From assembly GCA_016169945.1 (NCBI GenBank), contig JADLSH010000021.1, positions 1-64,000 of the forward strand: a stretch of DNA of 64,000 bases, in the 5' to 3' direction. Positions 1 to 11,723 of this stretch are shown piece after piece; positions within the stretch are counted from its first letter, which is position 1; each line of letters begins with the position of its first letter. The position numbers were made by a program, and so were the translations under genes. This DNA comes from Trachythela sp. YZ-2020. Its lineage: Eukaryota > Cnidaria > Anthozoa > Malacalcyonacea > Clavulariidae. Below the pieces are notes generated by a model, which saw only the letters and a list, made by a program, of their open reading frames with translations, did not search any database and was not told the DNA's origin.

Positions 1-1754
1 ATAACCACAAAACCGTATAAACACAAAATCATATAACCATTAAACCACTAAACAATATAAGCATAGAACCATGTAACCATATAACCATATAACCATATAA
101 CCATATAACCACTAAACCATATAAACATATAACCATATAACCACTAAACCACTAAACCATATAAACATATAACCATATAACCACATAACCATATAACCAC
201 ATAACAACACATCCATATAACCATATAACCAAATAACCACATAACCATATAACCACATAACCAGATAACCAGATAACCATTAAACCACATAACCATTAAA
301 CCATATAACCATATAACCACATACCCATATAACCATATAACCATATAACCATTAAACCACATAATCATCAAACCATATAACCATATAACCACATACAAAT
401 ATAACCATATAACCATTAAACCACATAACCACAAAACCATATAACCATATAACCACATAACCATATAAGCGCATAACCACATAACCATATAACCATATAA
501 CCACATAACCATATAACCACATAACCACATAATCATTAAACCACATAATCATTAAACCAGATAACCACGTACCCATATAACGACATAACCATATAACCAC
601 GTAACCATATAACCATATAACCACATAATCACATAACCATATAACCACATAACCGCATAAACACAAAATCATATAACCATTAAACCACTAAACCATATAA
701 GCATATAAACATATAACCATATAACCATATAACCATATAACCACATAACAATATAAGCCCATAACCACATAACCACATAACCATACAAACACATAACCAT
801 ATAACCAAATAACAACACATCCATATAACCATATAACCAAATAACCACATAACCATATAACCATATAACCACATAACCACATAACCACATAAGCATAAAA
901 CCATAAAACCATATAACCATATAACCATATAAACATATAACCATATAACCATATAACCATATAACCATATAACCATATAACCATATAACCATATAACCAT
1001 ATAACCATTAAACCATTAAACCACATAACCACAAAACCATTAAACCATATAACCATATAACCATATAACCATATAACCATTATACCATATAACCACATAA
1101 CCACATAACCGCATAACCATATAAGCCCATAACCATATAACCATATAACCATATAACTATATTACCACATAACCACATTATCACATAACCATATAACCGC
1201 ATAACCACATAACCGTATAAACGCAAAATCATATAACCACTAAACCATATAAGCATAGAATCATGTAACCATATAACCATATAACCATATAACCATATAA
1301 CCATATAACCATATAACCATATAACCACATAACCATATAACCACATAACCATATAACCACATAACAACACATCCATATAACCATATAACCAAATAACCAC
1401 ATAACCATATAACCACATAACCAGATAACCATTAAACCACATAACCATTAAACCATATAACAATATAATCACATAACCATATAACCATATAATCGTATAA
1501 CCATTAAACCACATAACCACAAAACTACAAAACACTTAAACCATATAACCAAATAACGACATAACCACATAACCACATAAACACAAAATCATATAACCAC
1601 TAAACCACTAAACCATATAAACATATAACCATATAACCATTAAACCACATAACCATTAAACCATATAACCATATAACCACATACCCATATAACCATATAA
1701 CCAGACATCCATATAACCATATAACCAAATAAGCACATAACCATATAACCACAT
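1..1754. repeat. 8-bp satellite, type I block (left edge)
   Basis: This is a tandem array of an 8-bp unit, plus strand TATAACCA, with recurrent variants CATAACCA, AATAACCA and ATTAAACC. The variants recur in longer ordered blocks, for example a marker reading ACCGCATAAACACAAAATC. A rare marker (CACAAAACTACAAAACACTT, near 1517) recurs near 32440, so this block is a copy of the satellite at 29.7-32.7 kb. The plus strand has almost no G. The unit length is not a multiple of three and the minus strand has no stop in any frame, so long meaningless ORFs (MVIWLYGY repeats) run through it. No gene is present. Confidence 0.95.
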
Positions 1755-2321
1755 TTAATGAAGTTTAATATGTTGAAATATATCATAAAATACTTTAGGC
1801 AACAGGCAACTTTAGCAAAACAACAAACACAACAGACCCATTTTGTGGCATATATTTTGGGCACAGAAGTGCTCGAACAGTCTAGAGGCTCTAGCTAACC
1901 TAAGTTTTTACCTAGAGGAACAGGAGGACCTCTAGGTTGCAGAGGGGGTGAGCCAGCTCTGTGCATGTTGTTCAGTGGGTTGAGGCCTGATGGTCTAGAG
2001 ACCACCATTGGTTATACTGAGACAGTAAGGGCTCTCAAGACCTGACACAGCATGCAAAAACTGTAGGTTTTTCTAGAGGAACAGGTGGACCTCTAGATAA
2101 CAGGGGAACAGGCGGACCCCCGTTCAGGTCAGTCAGCTCGTTGAAATTGAGTCCTAGTTGGACTGGTGACCAACCATTGGTGCAGGGTACTCAACTATGT
2201 ATGACTGACCCATCGAGTCTCTAGGTCAGGTAATTAGGTCGCATTTTCGACCTGAATGACCTGTAAAAAGCACTTCACGTGGCGAAGTGTTGTCCCAAAG
2301 GACAGCACTTCCCTGCCATTA
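1755..2321. repeat. Hairpin-rich dispersed block A, copy 1
   Basis: This is the first of three near-identical ~560-bp blocks (others at 2893 and 32668). It starts TTAATGAAGTTTAATATG directly after satellite and ends near CTTCCCTGCCATT. It contains several short perfect stems: CCTAGAGG/CCTCTAGG (1911-1936), CTAGAGG/CCTCTAG (2073-2096), AGGTCG/CGACCT (2236-2253) inside CAGGT/ACCTG (2227-2263), and CACTTC/GAAGTG (2271-2289). An 11-bp stem with one G-U-type mismatch lies at 2285-2310. There is no convincing ORF. It could be a structured RNA gene, a UTR-derived fragment or a non-autonomous element. I do not recognise the family. Confidence 0.7.
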
Positions 2322-2893
2322 TTTATTTAATTCAATTCTTTGAACAATTTGGTTACAAATTTACAAGTTACATATAGGTGATCTAGGAATATATTTGAGT
2401 ATGCAGATTCTATCGATAGATCAGTACTCGGCTCTGCTTATGGGGAGGTGGGTGGGGTTTTTTTGTGTTACAAGGTTTGATACCTTGAAACAAACTTTGA
2501 AAAATTTCACTAGCACTGTTTACACACTGACTGAAATCTTGCGAATGAGTAGGAGACGCATAAACTGTACCAAAATGTTTTAATGCAAAGAGGACCATTG
2601 TATGCATGATGGTGACAGCTATCTTTAGGAGAGCATTTGATTGGTTAGGCCCAAGTTTGCATCAGTAGTTCACATGCTAAGTTGCCAAAGTTCAATTTCT
2701 TATCATATTTTATATTTATTAACAGACACGAGAATAAACGCCTTGTTCTATCAAGGTATTTGAGCTTTCCCTGAGCTACATTTGGTGCATGCACTAATTG
2801 TGTTGACAGACTGGCAAGGCCTTAGGGCAAATGGAATCTTCTTGAACATATTACATCATTAACCACAATTTATTGCTTTGCATAAATTGAATA
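2322..2893. repeat. Spacer plus dispersed block B, copy 1
   Basis: Positions 2322-2465 are a single-copy spacer with no recognisable content. From about 2466 (GTTACAAGGTTTGATACC) to 2893 (GCATAAATTGAATAT) is block B, about 428 bp. It recurs at 8908-9333, 11298-11723 and 36024-36450. In the other three copies B runs straight into satellite at the same base. Here it runs into a second copy of block A instead. Short ORFs on both strands overlap each other and show no known motif, so no gene is called. Confidence 0.75.
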
Positions 2894-3462
2894 TTTAATG
2901 AAGTTTAATATGTTGAAATATATCATAAAAAACTTTAGGCAACAGGCAACTTTAGCAAAACAACAAACACAACAGACCCATTTTGTGGCATATATTTTTG
3001 GCAAGGAAGTGCTCGAACAGTCTAGAGGCTCTAGCTAACCTAAATTTTTACCTAGAGGAACAGGAGGACCTCTAGGTTGCAGAGGGGGTGAGCCAGCTCT
3101 GTGCATGTTGTTCAGTGGGTTGGGGCCTGATGGTCTAGAGACCACCATTGGTTATACTGAGACAGTAAGGGCTCTCAAGACCTGACAGAGCATGCAAAAA
3201 CTGTAGGTTTTTCTAGAGGAACAGGTGGACCTCTAGATAACAGGGGAACATGCGGACGCCCGTTCAGGTCAGTCAGCTCGTTGAAATTGAGTCCTAGTTG
3301 GACTGGTGACCAACCATTGGTGCAGGGTACTCAACTATGTATGACTCACCCATCGAGTCTCTAGGTCAGGTAATTAGGTCGCATTTTCGACCTGAATGAC
3401 CTGTAAAAAGCACTTCACGTGGCGAAGTGTTGTCCCAAAGGACAGCACTTCCCTGCCATTAA
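2893..3462. repeat. Hairpin-rich dispersed block A, copy 2
   Basis: This is the second copy of block A, offset 1,138 bp from copy 1 and differing by scattered substitutions. All the hairpin stems seen in copy 1 are kept. It continues directly into block C (AATTACAATCTGTACG), as the single A copy on the right does at 33223. This gives an A-spacer-B-A arrangement in the left island only, as expected from unequal exchange between A copies. Confidence 0.75.
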
Positions 3463-5918
3463 TTACAATCTGTACGAAGTACATATTGTCATTTCCGCCA
3501 CGGGAAGCCGAGCCGAGTTTATTAATTACGCATATTTATAAAAATGCGTGGGAGCAGTAAAATGATGAAAAAGTAATTACAGAAATGGGTTTTGGAAGTC
3601 GAAGCTGTATAAACAGCTTGTAGCTTTTAGACCAGTTCAATTTTTCTTATTTATGTGTTTTGCCCTTCGATGCATCGAGATATTCTGACTTCCATGCTGA
3701 AACCGGGCTGAGTTCTATTTGTATGTTATAAACTGTGGAAAGGCCGAAACAAAAGGCGAACATAAATTATGTACTTGGTTGCTATTACGAAGACCCATTT
3801 CGAAAGTAATTTTTCATCAGTTTTTACTCCATGCTCAAAAGGAAACGTACGTATCTAAGTGCGAGAAGGAAATCGGAGAAATACTGAGGGCTAATATTAG
3901 AATGCCGTGCACATGGTGCCAACACTTATGCTAAGGCTGGATAATCAGGGAGGCCAGAAAAAACCTGCAGTACAGGAAAACATGGGTATGGCCAAGACCT
4001 CCAGCAGCTCCCCACATAGCTCCACTATCTTTACAAATCGAATGAGTATCGCCATCGACATTACGCAGCATCATGCTAAGTATGATGAACAGTGTCCGGA
4101 CGAGAAGCATGAATGACTTTTAACGTGCAAGTTTAAATTATGCAAGCCCCAAGATTGTATTTTGATCTTGCATTATATCAATATTTTAAATTTAAGCGGT
4201 GTAAACTAGCTGAGCCCCAGTACTAATTTCATTCTCGCAATGCATGCAGTAATGCAAACAATAAAGATCATACAACAAACGCACTACAGTTCATAATCTA
4301 GTTCGGAATGATGATGCAGCAAACTAAGGTTGACGTGGAATTCAGGAATTAACATCGCCAGGTTTCATTCATATCTGTACTTCGTGCTTTACTTTGTCTT
4401 ACTAACAACGAGAAAACGGAAAGGAAAACAAGTACACTGTGGTGGAAATTTGGTGAAAGGGGGGGATTTTATGTATACCAATGAATATCTATACCACGGG
4501 AATTGAGACCCAGCAATGCAGAGACAGAAGTATCCATTATCCAATAACATTTTACAGTGCCTGGGTTGTTTGTGTCATTGTGTGGTATACAAAGTAACTG
4601 TTGACAGATTTCCTGGGAAATTATAAGGACGGAAATGCTTTGATGTTCATAACTTCATATCGGTCACGCAAACGCAAGCACTGGAACGTATGTGGCAGTA
4701 ACAGAAAGTTATAGTAAAATAAAATATTTGAAATACGTTGTTTAGAGTCGACATGACCATCCATCATGATATGACAGTTGTATACAATATGTGCCACATC
4801 CTCTAGCTTTAGAGACATTGTGACTAATGACACTCGTAGCAATATACCAGACAAGAGCTATTATAGTGGTCATATTAATGGTTTTAAAATTCGAGGTTTG
4901 ATAGGTAGAGCCTTGTAGCACCATACACCAGACAAGAGTAGATTCATGTATCGGATCATATTAGTAGGTATGAAAATGGAGATAGGTAGCACAGTACATA
5001 AAGCACGAGGCTCATACCAGACAAGATTAAGATATTCATGTATATAGGATCATATTAAAAGCTATAAATTCAAGATGCGATAGCTAGCATAAAACGCTGA
5101 AACACGAGACTCATAAGCGCTATAGACCAGATAAGAGTATATTCATGTATAGAATCATATTAAAGGTTATAAATTCAGGTCGAGATAATTAGCATAGAAA
5201 ACGCAGAAAACGCTAAACAGTACATTCATGCATGTATAGGATCATATTAAAGCTAGAAATGTGAGTTGCGATAAGTAGCATAGTACAGTACGTCAAACAC
5301 GAGACTCATAGCACTATACCAGACAAGAGTATATATATAGTCAGGTATAGGATCCTATTGGAAGCTAGTCACGTTAGAGTTGAGATAAATAGCGTAATAC
5401 ACTATAAAACATACTAAATACGAGACTCGTATAGCACTATACCAAGCAAGAGTATATAGGATCATGTATTCAGGTATAAGATCATATTAAAAGCTAAAAG
5501 CTAGAAATTCGAGTTTAGATAAGTAGCATAATGCACTAAACATACTAAACATGAGATTCATAGCACCATATATATACCAGACAAGAGTATAAGTGTATTC
5601 AGGTATATAGGATCATATTAAAAGGTAGAAATTCGAGTTGAGAAGTAGAATACGCTAAACCAGACAAGCGTATATTACTATATTCATGCAGAGGATCACA
5701 TTAAAACATTTAGTCTAGTCTAGATAAATAGCATACTGTAACACGTTAAAAGTACGCCTAGAGTTATAACAATAAGAAACGAACTCACTCGGTTTTGGGG
5801 TCCCAGAAATAAGATTAGGAGCGACAGCGATTTCCCAGGTTCAGAACAGAGGGAGCTTGTACGTCTGAGGGAAAAACAATCTCGTGCCGAGATGAACTAC
5901 GCCGGCCGTTCTTGAGTA
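3463..5918. repeat. Block C, left copy of segmental duplication
   Basis: This is a ~2.45-kb stretch present again at 33223-35670 with only scattered substitutions and small indels. Positions 3463-4840 contain only ORFs shorter than 80 codons with no recognisable domain. A ~70-codon ORF at 3907-4116 is kept in both copies, which shows recent duplication rather than coding constraint. Positions 4840-5730 are a degenerate ~100-bp tandem array (separate entry). Positions 5730-5918 hold nothing recognisable. The block ends at the TA where the 2.6-kb element is inserted. Confidence 0.8.
4840..5730. repeat. Degenerate ~100-bp tandem array in block C
   Basis: About eight diverged units of roughly 90-110 bp share the order ACCAGACAAGAG, TATTCATGTATAGGATCATATT, AAAGCTAGAAATTCGAG, GATAAGTAGCATA and then ACACGAGACTCATAGCAC. 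The motif ACCAGACAAGAG or close variants begins units near 4846, 4927, 5018, 5124, 5320, 5432 (as ACCAAGCAAGAG), 5577 and 5660. Units are much more diverged from each other than the array is from its duplicate at about 34600-35450, so the array is older than the segmental duplication. There is no coding content. Confidence 0.75.
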
Positions 5919-5949
5919 CAGTACTGCCTAGAAGTAACTTAACACAAAT

Positions 5950-6130
5950 ACGCGGTTAACCGCGGGTCAGACGCGGTTTGACCGCAGGCGCCCCGCGGTC
6001 TGCCCGGAGGACGCCCGCGGTCTGCCCGGAGGGCGCCCGCGGTCTGCCCGGAGTGCGCCCGCGTTCTGCCCGGAGGTTGCCCGCGGTTTCCCCGGGGGCT
6101 GCACGCGGATCGCCCGCGGTTGTGTGGGCG
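5950..6130. repeat. GC-rich ~21-bp subterminal array, left end of TIR element
   Basis: Tandem units of about 21 bp, of the form CGCCCGCGGTCTGCCCGGAGG, follow a CGCGGTTAACCGCG palindrome just inside the left TIR. The GC content contrasts sharply with the AT-rich surroundings. The arginine- and proline-rich ORFs crossing it (5939-6164, minus) are by-products of the repeat. The repeats may be protein-binding sites near a transposon end, but that is an inference. Confidence 0.8.
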
Positions 6131-8365
6131 TATTGAGGTTTGACCGTAACTCACGGCGGAACACGAAAACAGTACGACTTGCTAACTCGGAATTTTACGT
6201 GGGCAAATTAGTATTTAGAAATCAGGATATCACACGATATAATTTGGCAGTTTAATGTCCAACTTTGTCATTGGCGTATTTAAAAATTTAGTAAATGGCC
6301 GTATTTGTTTATAAAGCTTAATAGTGTGTTTTGACGAAGTAAGTCTTTTAACGTAGCTAACGTATTGCACAATTTTACCACACAAATCGCTTATTGAACA
6401 CAAACACAAAAACTCAAAGCAAATCTCCCAATAACTAGTCTGTAAATTTGGTAAAAAAAATTCTGGAATGCTGTCTCGGTCAATGGAATACTGTTTGGCA
6501 AAGTTCTGATATAGACGGACATGCAAAAGTAATGCAGCTTGTTTCACAATGCAATGTAAGCTGACTCTTGAAGAAATAATTCTTACAATATTGACATATA
6601 CCTGTTATGTAGAGAGTCAATTAAAATATTTGTAAATAGACTGACAGACAACATTATGTTTGTTTGAGTGAGCAAGCGTAGTAGCGGCGTATATATATAT
6701 GATTGAGTACGTATCTCAGCCGTTTACTGTAATTTGTATATCTTGAAAATGCGAGGTAGATACTGTATATAGTATTGCAGACGATGACATATGGTAGTTC
6801 AATAAACACTGCTATGAATGGCTGCCGCACGTAATACAAATACGGAAGTTGTTATTCGGGCATAGTTAAATTATCTATTAACTATGATTCGGGTTAGTGT
6901 ATACGTAGCGTAAGGATATATAATTGTGAGTATTGGCTATCTCCATATGATATGTTCTATATATCACTGCGAGTTACAATTCAGAGTAATCAACGATAAT
7001 ATATATGGCAAATATTCATACCTCTAGACTTGCTTTTAACTATTGAAGCGATGATGTCATATACAATAACACATATCTTTTCCGGAGGCTACTCCCCAAT
7101 GGGAAAGACTCGTTGAAGAAATTCTAGTCCCCAATGCAGAGATATTCGATCCATAAATCTCTCAGTGATATACTGATGCGTTCAGAATAAATACAAACTT
7201 AAAGCTATCTATTCACCGGCGTTGCCCGGCGCGCTAATGAGTATTTTGGTATTTCCGGGACGTGGGATGAGAACTTGTAAACAGTATGCAGATTACAACA
7301 CGAAAATTGTCAGTATAATTGAAAGAACATGCACGGTGTATTTTACAACGGGATTTGCTAGCAAAATCAAAGCAAACATTGTGCGGGAAAGCTTTATATA
7401 AGCGAAGTGAGAGATATGAGATTGAGACCCGAGTTTGATACGGGCTTTTCTTAATACAAGAAAGATTATTGATGGATTTGATACACATTGGACACACTAG
7501 AGTAAGTAAATAGAAATATTTATATATTTGACTACCATAACAAATGTGTGAGGTCAAATAATCTTAGCTAAATCCATCATTTAACTATTAAGGCTTAACT
7601 TGACTTAAATGATCAAAATCGATTCTTTATAATCGTATGTTATGTGTATAACTTTGGGAGTTTGTGTCGCATAAGCCCAGCTCTCTGTTACATATACACG
7701 TAACTACAATACATGGAAAGATGCGACAAAATCTGACTTGCAAACGTAAAGGTATGCGCTTACAATAATAGTTAAATATTTTTTATAAATTAATGCGTTG
7801 TTGACTTCGGAATTTGCTGCATGCTATATAAACCCTTTTCTACAGGCTTTTAAACTGATACGCGTATGACAAAAAGTTACTAGGTTTATTTACGCATGTA
7901 AAAATCTCACATCTTGTTCACAAGTTGTTGGCTTAACAAGCTCGTACTCGGTAGCAAGCCTGTCGACAACGTGTAACAAGCTTGTCATTTTATCAACCGT
8001 TGCGTCATATTTTATAGCAAAGTAGAATTAATATAGTAGAGCTGTAGAGCGATTGAATAGATTTATAAAAGTGTCGCTTATCACATTACGGTTTCTTGTT
8101 TACTAACACGCAAATATCATGCGGCAAACCCGTAGGGTTTGTATTGGTGACACGTTTGTTGATCTGAGTTTATACTTTGCCTTAACTCCTCATTCTCTTT
8201 ATATTCATAATATAAATTCATATCAGTTGTGTATGTTATACAGTTTATTAGTGAAGGTAGTAATTAAGTAAACAAATTAATCCATATAGGCACAAGTCCG
8301 TTTGCCGCATAATAACAGTTGTATCGGAAACCGTCGGAACACGACGCAGTGGTTTTTCTGTTTGA
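6131..8365. other. AT-rich interior of the TIR element, no gene recognised
   Basis: This is unique AT-rich sequence between the two GC-rich arrays. On both strands the ORFs are 60-107 codons, lack known motifs and have no obvious exon structure. No tRNA, rRNA or other RNA gene was recognised. The part from 7608 onward is present a second time from 9998. Confidence 0.6.
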
Positions 8366-8527
8366 CGTGTGATTACCGCACGAACCGCAACCGCAAACCG
8401 CACGCATGGCACCCGCTAACCGCACGCATGGCACCCGCTCACCGCACGCACGACACCCGCTAACCGCACGCACAGCACCCGCTAACCGCACGCACCGCAC
8501 CCCGCTAAGGCGCACGAACCGCAACCG
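8366..8527. repeat. GC-rich 22-bp subterminal array, right end of TIR element
   Basis: Tandem 22-bp units close to CCGCACGCATGGCACCCGCTAA lie just inside the right TIR. Read on the minus strand they resemble the left array in having GCGG and CGGG cores. The array is repeated at 10756-10917 because of the 2,390-bp tandem duplication. The ORF crossing it (8264-8524, minus) is repeat-derived. Confidence 0.8.
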
Positions 8528-8563
8528 AACCGCAGTGTTAACTTACTTCTAGGCAGTACTGTA

Positions 8564-8907
8564 GGTAAAACATATCGTTCCTGACTAGGCAATTTGTCCC
8601 GGGCCTGGTGGTTGCATCGCAATGCAAGCCGTCCTCTTCAAATTGGGTGATTTCCATATGGAAGTCTGAATATGAAAGGTACGCCAGCCGTTCTTGTGCA
8701 GGGAATAAACCTATATTGTTCACAACTTCACAATTTGTCTCTGATATTGGTGGTTGTACCGCAGCGAAACCGATCCTCTTCAACTTGTGTAACATTGCGC
8801 AAATTCCACATGGTCTTCCTGAGGTTCGAACCAAGATTTGTTATTCTTTCCATCCAGAAGCCGTACAGCCTTTGCTCTCAACGTAATCTTTACATGTTTT
8901 TGTGTCT
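8564..8907. repeat. Block E, left copy
   Basis: This ~344-bp block recurs at 10954-11297 and 35671-36016. Three overlapping ORFs of 85-98 codons occur on both strands (8538-8834 minus, 8608-8886 plus, 8672-8929 plus). They persist only because the copies are almost identical. I see no domain, start context or splice signal that favours any of them. On the right, E follows block C directly, showing that C-E was the original order before the TIR element inserted. Confidence 0.7.
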
Positions 8908-9333
8908 GTTACAAGGTTTGATACCTTGAAACAAACTTTGAAAAATTTCACTAGCACTGTTTACACACTGACTGAAATCTTGCGAATGAGTAGGAGACGC
9001 ATAAACTGTACCAAAATGTTTTAATGCAAAGAGGACCATTGTATGCATGATGGTGACAGCTATCTTTAGGAGAGCTTTTGATTGGTTAGGCCCAAGTTTG
9101 CATCAGTTGTTCACATGCTAAGTTGCCAAAGTTCAATTTCTTATCATATTTTATATTTATTAACAGACACGAGAATAAACGCCTTGTTCTATCAAGGTAT
9201 TTGAGCTTTCCCTGAGCTACATTTGGTGCATGCACTAATTGTGTTGACAGACTGGCAAGGCCTTAGGGCAAATGGAATCTTCTTGAACATATTACATCAT
9301 TAACCACAATTTATTGCTTTGCATAAATTGAAT
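8908..9333. repeat. Dispersed block B, copy 2
   Basis: This ~426-bp copy of block B runs from GTTACAAGGTTTGATACC to GCATAAATTGAATAT. It ends exactly where satellite resumes (AACCAGATAACCATTAAACC), at the same base as at 11723 and 36450. The shared junction shows that these copies arose by duplication of a satellite-plus-island segment, not by separate insertions. Confidence 0.75.
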
Positions 9334-9997
9334 ATAACCAGATAACCATTAAACCACATAACCATTAAACCATATAACCATATAACCACATACCCATATA
9401 ACCATATAACCATAAAACCATTAAACCACATAACCATTAAACCATATAACCATATAACCACGTACAAATATAACCATATAACCATATAACCATTAAACCA
9501 CATAACCACAAAACCATCAAACCATATAACCATATAACCACATAACAATATAAGCCCATAACCACATAACCATATAACCATATAACCACATTACCACATA
9601 ACCACATAACCACATAACCACATAACCATTAAACCACATAACCATTAAACCAGATAAACAAGTACCCATATAACGACAAAACCAGATAACCACGTAACCA
9701 TATAACCACATAGCCATATAACCACATAATCTCATAACCATATAACCACATAACCACATAACCGCATAAACACAAAATCATATAAACGCATAACCATATA
9801 ACCACATAACCACATAACCACACATCCATATAGCCATATAACCAAATAACCACATAACCACATAACCACATAACAATATAACCAGATAACCAGATAACCA
9901 TTAAATACAAAATCATATAACCATTAAACCACGTAACCATATAAGCATATAACCATATAACCACATAACCAAATAACCACATAACCATATAACCACA
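9334..9997. repeat. 8-bp satellite, type I block
   Basis: This is a satellite stretch of 664 bp with the same unit and variants as 1-1754. It stops abruptly at 9997 where the second copy of the 2,390-bp tandem duplication begins (ATGATCAAAATCG, identical to 7608 onward). The matching satellite in copy 2 starts at 11724. Confidence 0.95.
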
Positions 9998-10951
9998 AAT
10001 GATCAAAATCGATTCTTTATAATCGTATGTTATGTGTATAACTTTGGGAGTTTGTGTCGCATAAGCCCAGCTCTCTGTTACATATACACGTAACTACAAT
10101 ACATGGAAAGATGCGACAATATCTGACTTGCAAACGTAAAGGTATGCGCTTACAATAATAGTTAAATATTTTTTATAAATTAATGCGTTGTTGACTTCGG
10201 AATTTGCTGCATGCTATATAAACCCTTTTCTACAGGCTTTTAAACTGATACGCGTATGACAAAAAGTTACTAGGTTTATTTAGGCATGTAAAAATCTCAC
10301 ATCTTGTTCACAAGTTGTTGGCTTAACAAGCTCGTACTCGGTAGCAAGCCTGTCGACAACGTGTAACAAGCTTGTCATTTTATCAACCGTTGCGTCATAT
10401 TTTATAGCAAAGTAGAATTAATATAGTAGAGCTGTAGAGCGATTGAATAGATTTATAAAAGTGTCGCTTATCACATTACGGTTTCTTGTTTACTAACACG
10501 CAAATATCATGCGGCAAACCCGTAGGGTTTGTATTGGTGACACGTTTGTTGATCTGAGTTTATACTTTGCCTTAACTCCTCATTCTCTTTATATTCATAA
10601 TATAAATTCATATCAGTTGTGTATGTTATACAGTTTATTAGTGAAGGTAGTAATTAAGTAAACAAATTAATCCATATAGGCACAAGTCCGTTTGCCGCAT
10701 AATAACAGTTGTATCGGAAACCGTCGGAACACGACGCAGTGGTTTTTCTGTTTGACGTGTGATTACCGCACGAACCGCAACCGCAAACCGCACGCATGGC
10801 ACCCGCTAACCGCACGCATGGCACCCGCTCACCGCACGCACGACACCCGCTAACCGCACGCACAGCACCCGCTAACCGCACGCACCGCACCCCGCTAAGG
10901 CGCACGAACCGCAACCGAACCGCAGTGTTAACTTACTTCTAGGCAGTACTG
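9998..10951. mobile_element. Truncated right part of the TA-target TIR element
   Basis: This is the 954-bp right portion of the 5919-8561 element, regenerated by the tandem duplication. It has the right TIR (ending CAGTACTG at 10951) and the GC-rich 22-bp array (10756-10917), but no left TIR. It should not be able to move by itself. Confidence 0.85.
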
Positions 10952-10953
10952 TA

Positions 10954-11723
10954 GGTAAAACATATCGTTCCTGACTAGGCAATTTGTCCCGGGCCTGGTG
11001 GTTGCATCGCAATGCAAGCCGTCCTCTTCAAATTGGGTGATTTCCATATGGAAGTCTGAATATGAAAGGTACGCCAGCCGTTCTTGTGCAGGGAATAAAC
11101 CTATATTGTTCACAACTTCACAATTTGTCTCTGATATTGGTGGTTGTACCGCAGCGAAACCGATCCTCTTCAACTTGTGTAACATTGCGCAAATTCCACA
11201 TGGTCTTCCTGAGGTTCGAACCAAGATTTGTTATTCTTTCCATCCAGAAGCCGTACAGCCTTTGCTCTCAACGTAATCTTTACATGTTTTTGTGTCTGTT
11301 ACAAGGTTTGATACCTTGAAACAAACTTTGAAAAATTTCACTAGCACTGTTTACACACTGACTGAAATCTTGCGAATGAGTAGGAGACGCATAAACTGTA
11401 CCAAAATGTTTTAATGCAAAGAGGACCATTGTATGCATGATGGTGACAGCTATCTTTAGGAGAGCTTTTGATTGGTTAGGCCCAAGTTTGCATCAGTTGT
11501 TCACATGCTAAGTTGCCAAAGTTCAATTTCTTATCATATTTTATATTTATTAACAGACACGAGAATAAACGCCTTGTTCTATCAAGGTATTTGAGCTTTC
11601 CCTGAGCTACATTTGGTGCATGCACTAATTGTGTTGACAGACTGGCAAGGCCTTAGGGCAAATGGAATCTTCTTGAACATATTACATCATTAACCACAAT
11701 TTATTGCTTTGCATAAATTGAAT
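10954..11723. repeat. Blocks E and B, tandem-duplicate copy
   Basis: Block E (10954-11297) and block B (11298-11723) are repeated here almost without change from 8564-9333. The same overlapping small ORFs appear and no gene is called. Confidence 0.75.

Larger units (their letters stand above)
5919..8561. mobile_element. Non-autonomous TA-target TIR transposon, 2,643 bp
   Basis: The ends are 27-bp inverted repeats with one mismatch, starting CAGTACTGCCTAGAAGTAA. They are flanked by TA on both sides (5917-5918 and 8562-8563). The related locus at 35669-35670 has the same flanks with a single TA and no insert, so this is a filled/empty site pair. A TA duplication and CAGT terminus are typical of Tc1/mariner-like elements (family knowledge). 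However, the interior has no transposase: ORFs at 6230-6547 and 7234-7557 (minus) are about 105 codons with no motif I recognise. GC-rich 21- and 22-bp tandem repeats lie just inside each end; the middle is AT-rich. Its right 954 bp was copied again to 9998-10951 by a tandem duplication. Superfamily assignment is an inference. Confidence 0.85.

Noticed and set aside
1..1754. CRISPR-like array
   Set aside because: The repeats are contiguous 8-bp units without unique spacers, and the DNA is eukaryotic.
3719..4116. Two ~70-codon plus-strand ORFs in block C
   Set aside because: No domain, no splice context, and only the second is kept in the right copy, where an indel breaks the first.
5939..6164. 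Two Arg/Pro/Gly-rich ORFs in the GC-rich region
   Set aside because: They are overlapping frames of a 21-bp tandem repeat with no other coding evidence.
8538..8929. Overlapping ORFs of 85-98 codons in block E, repeated at 10928-11319 and 35567-36045
   Set aside because: Conservation is explained by recent duplication of the DNA. Open frames occur on both strands at the same place and none shows a domain.
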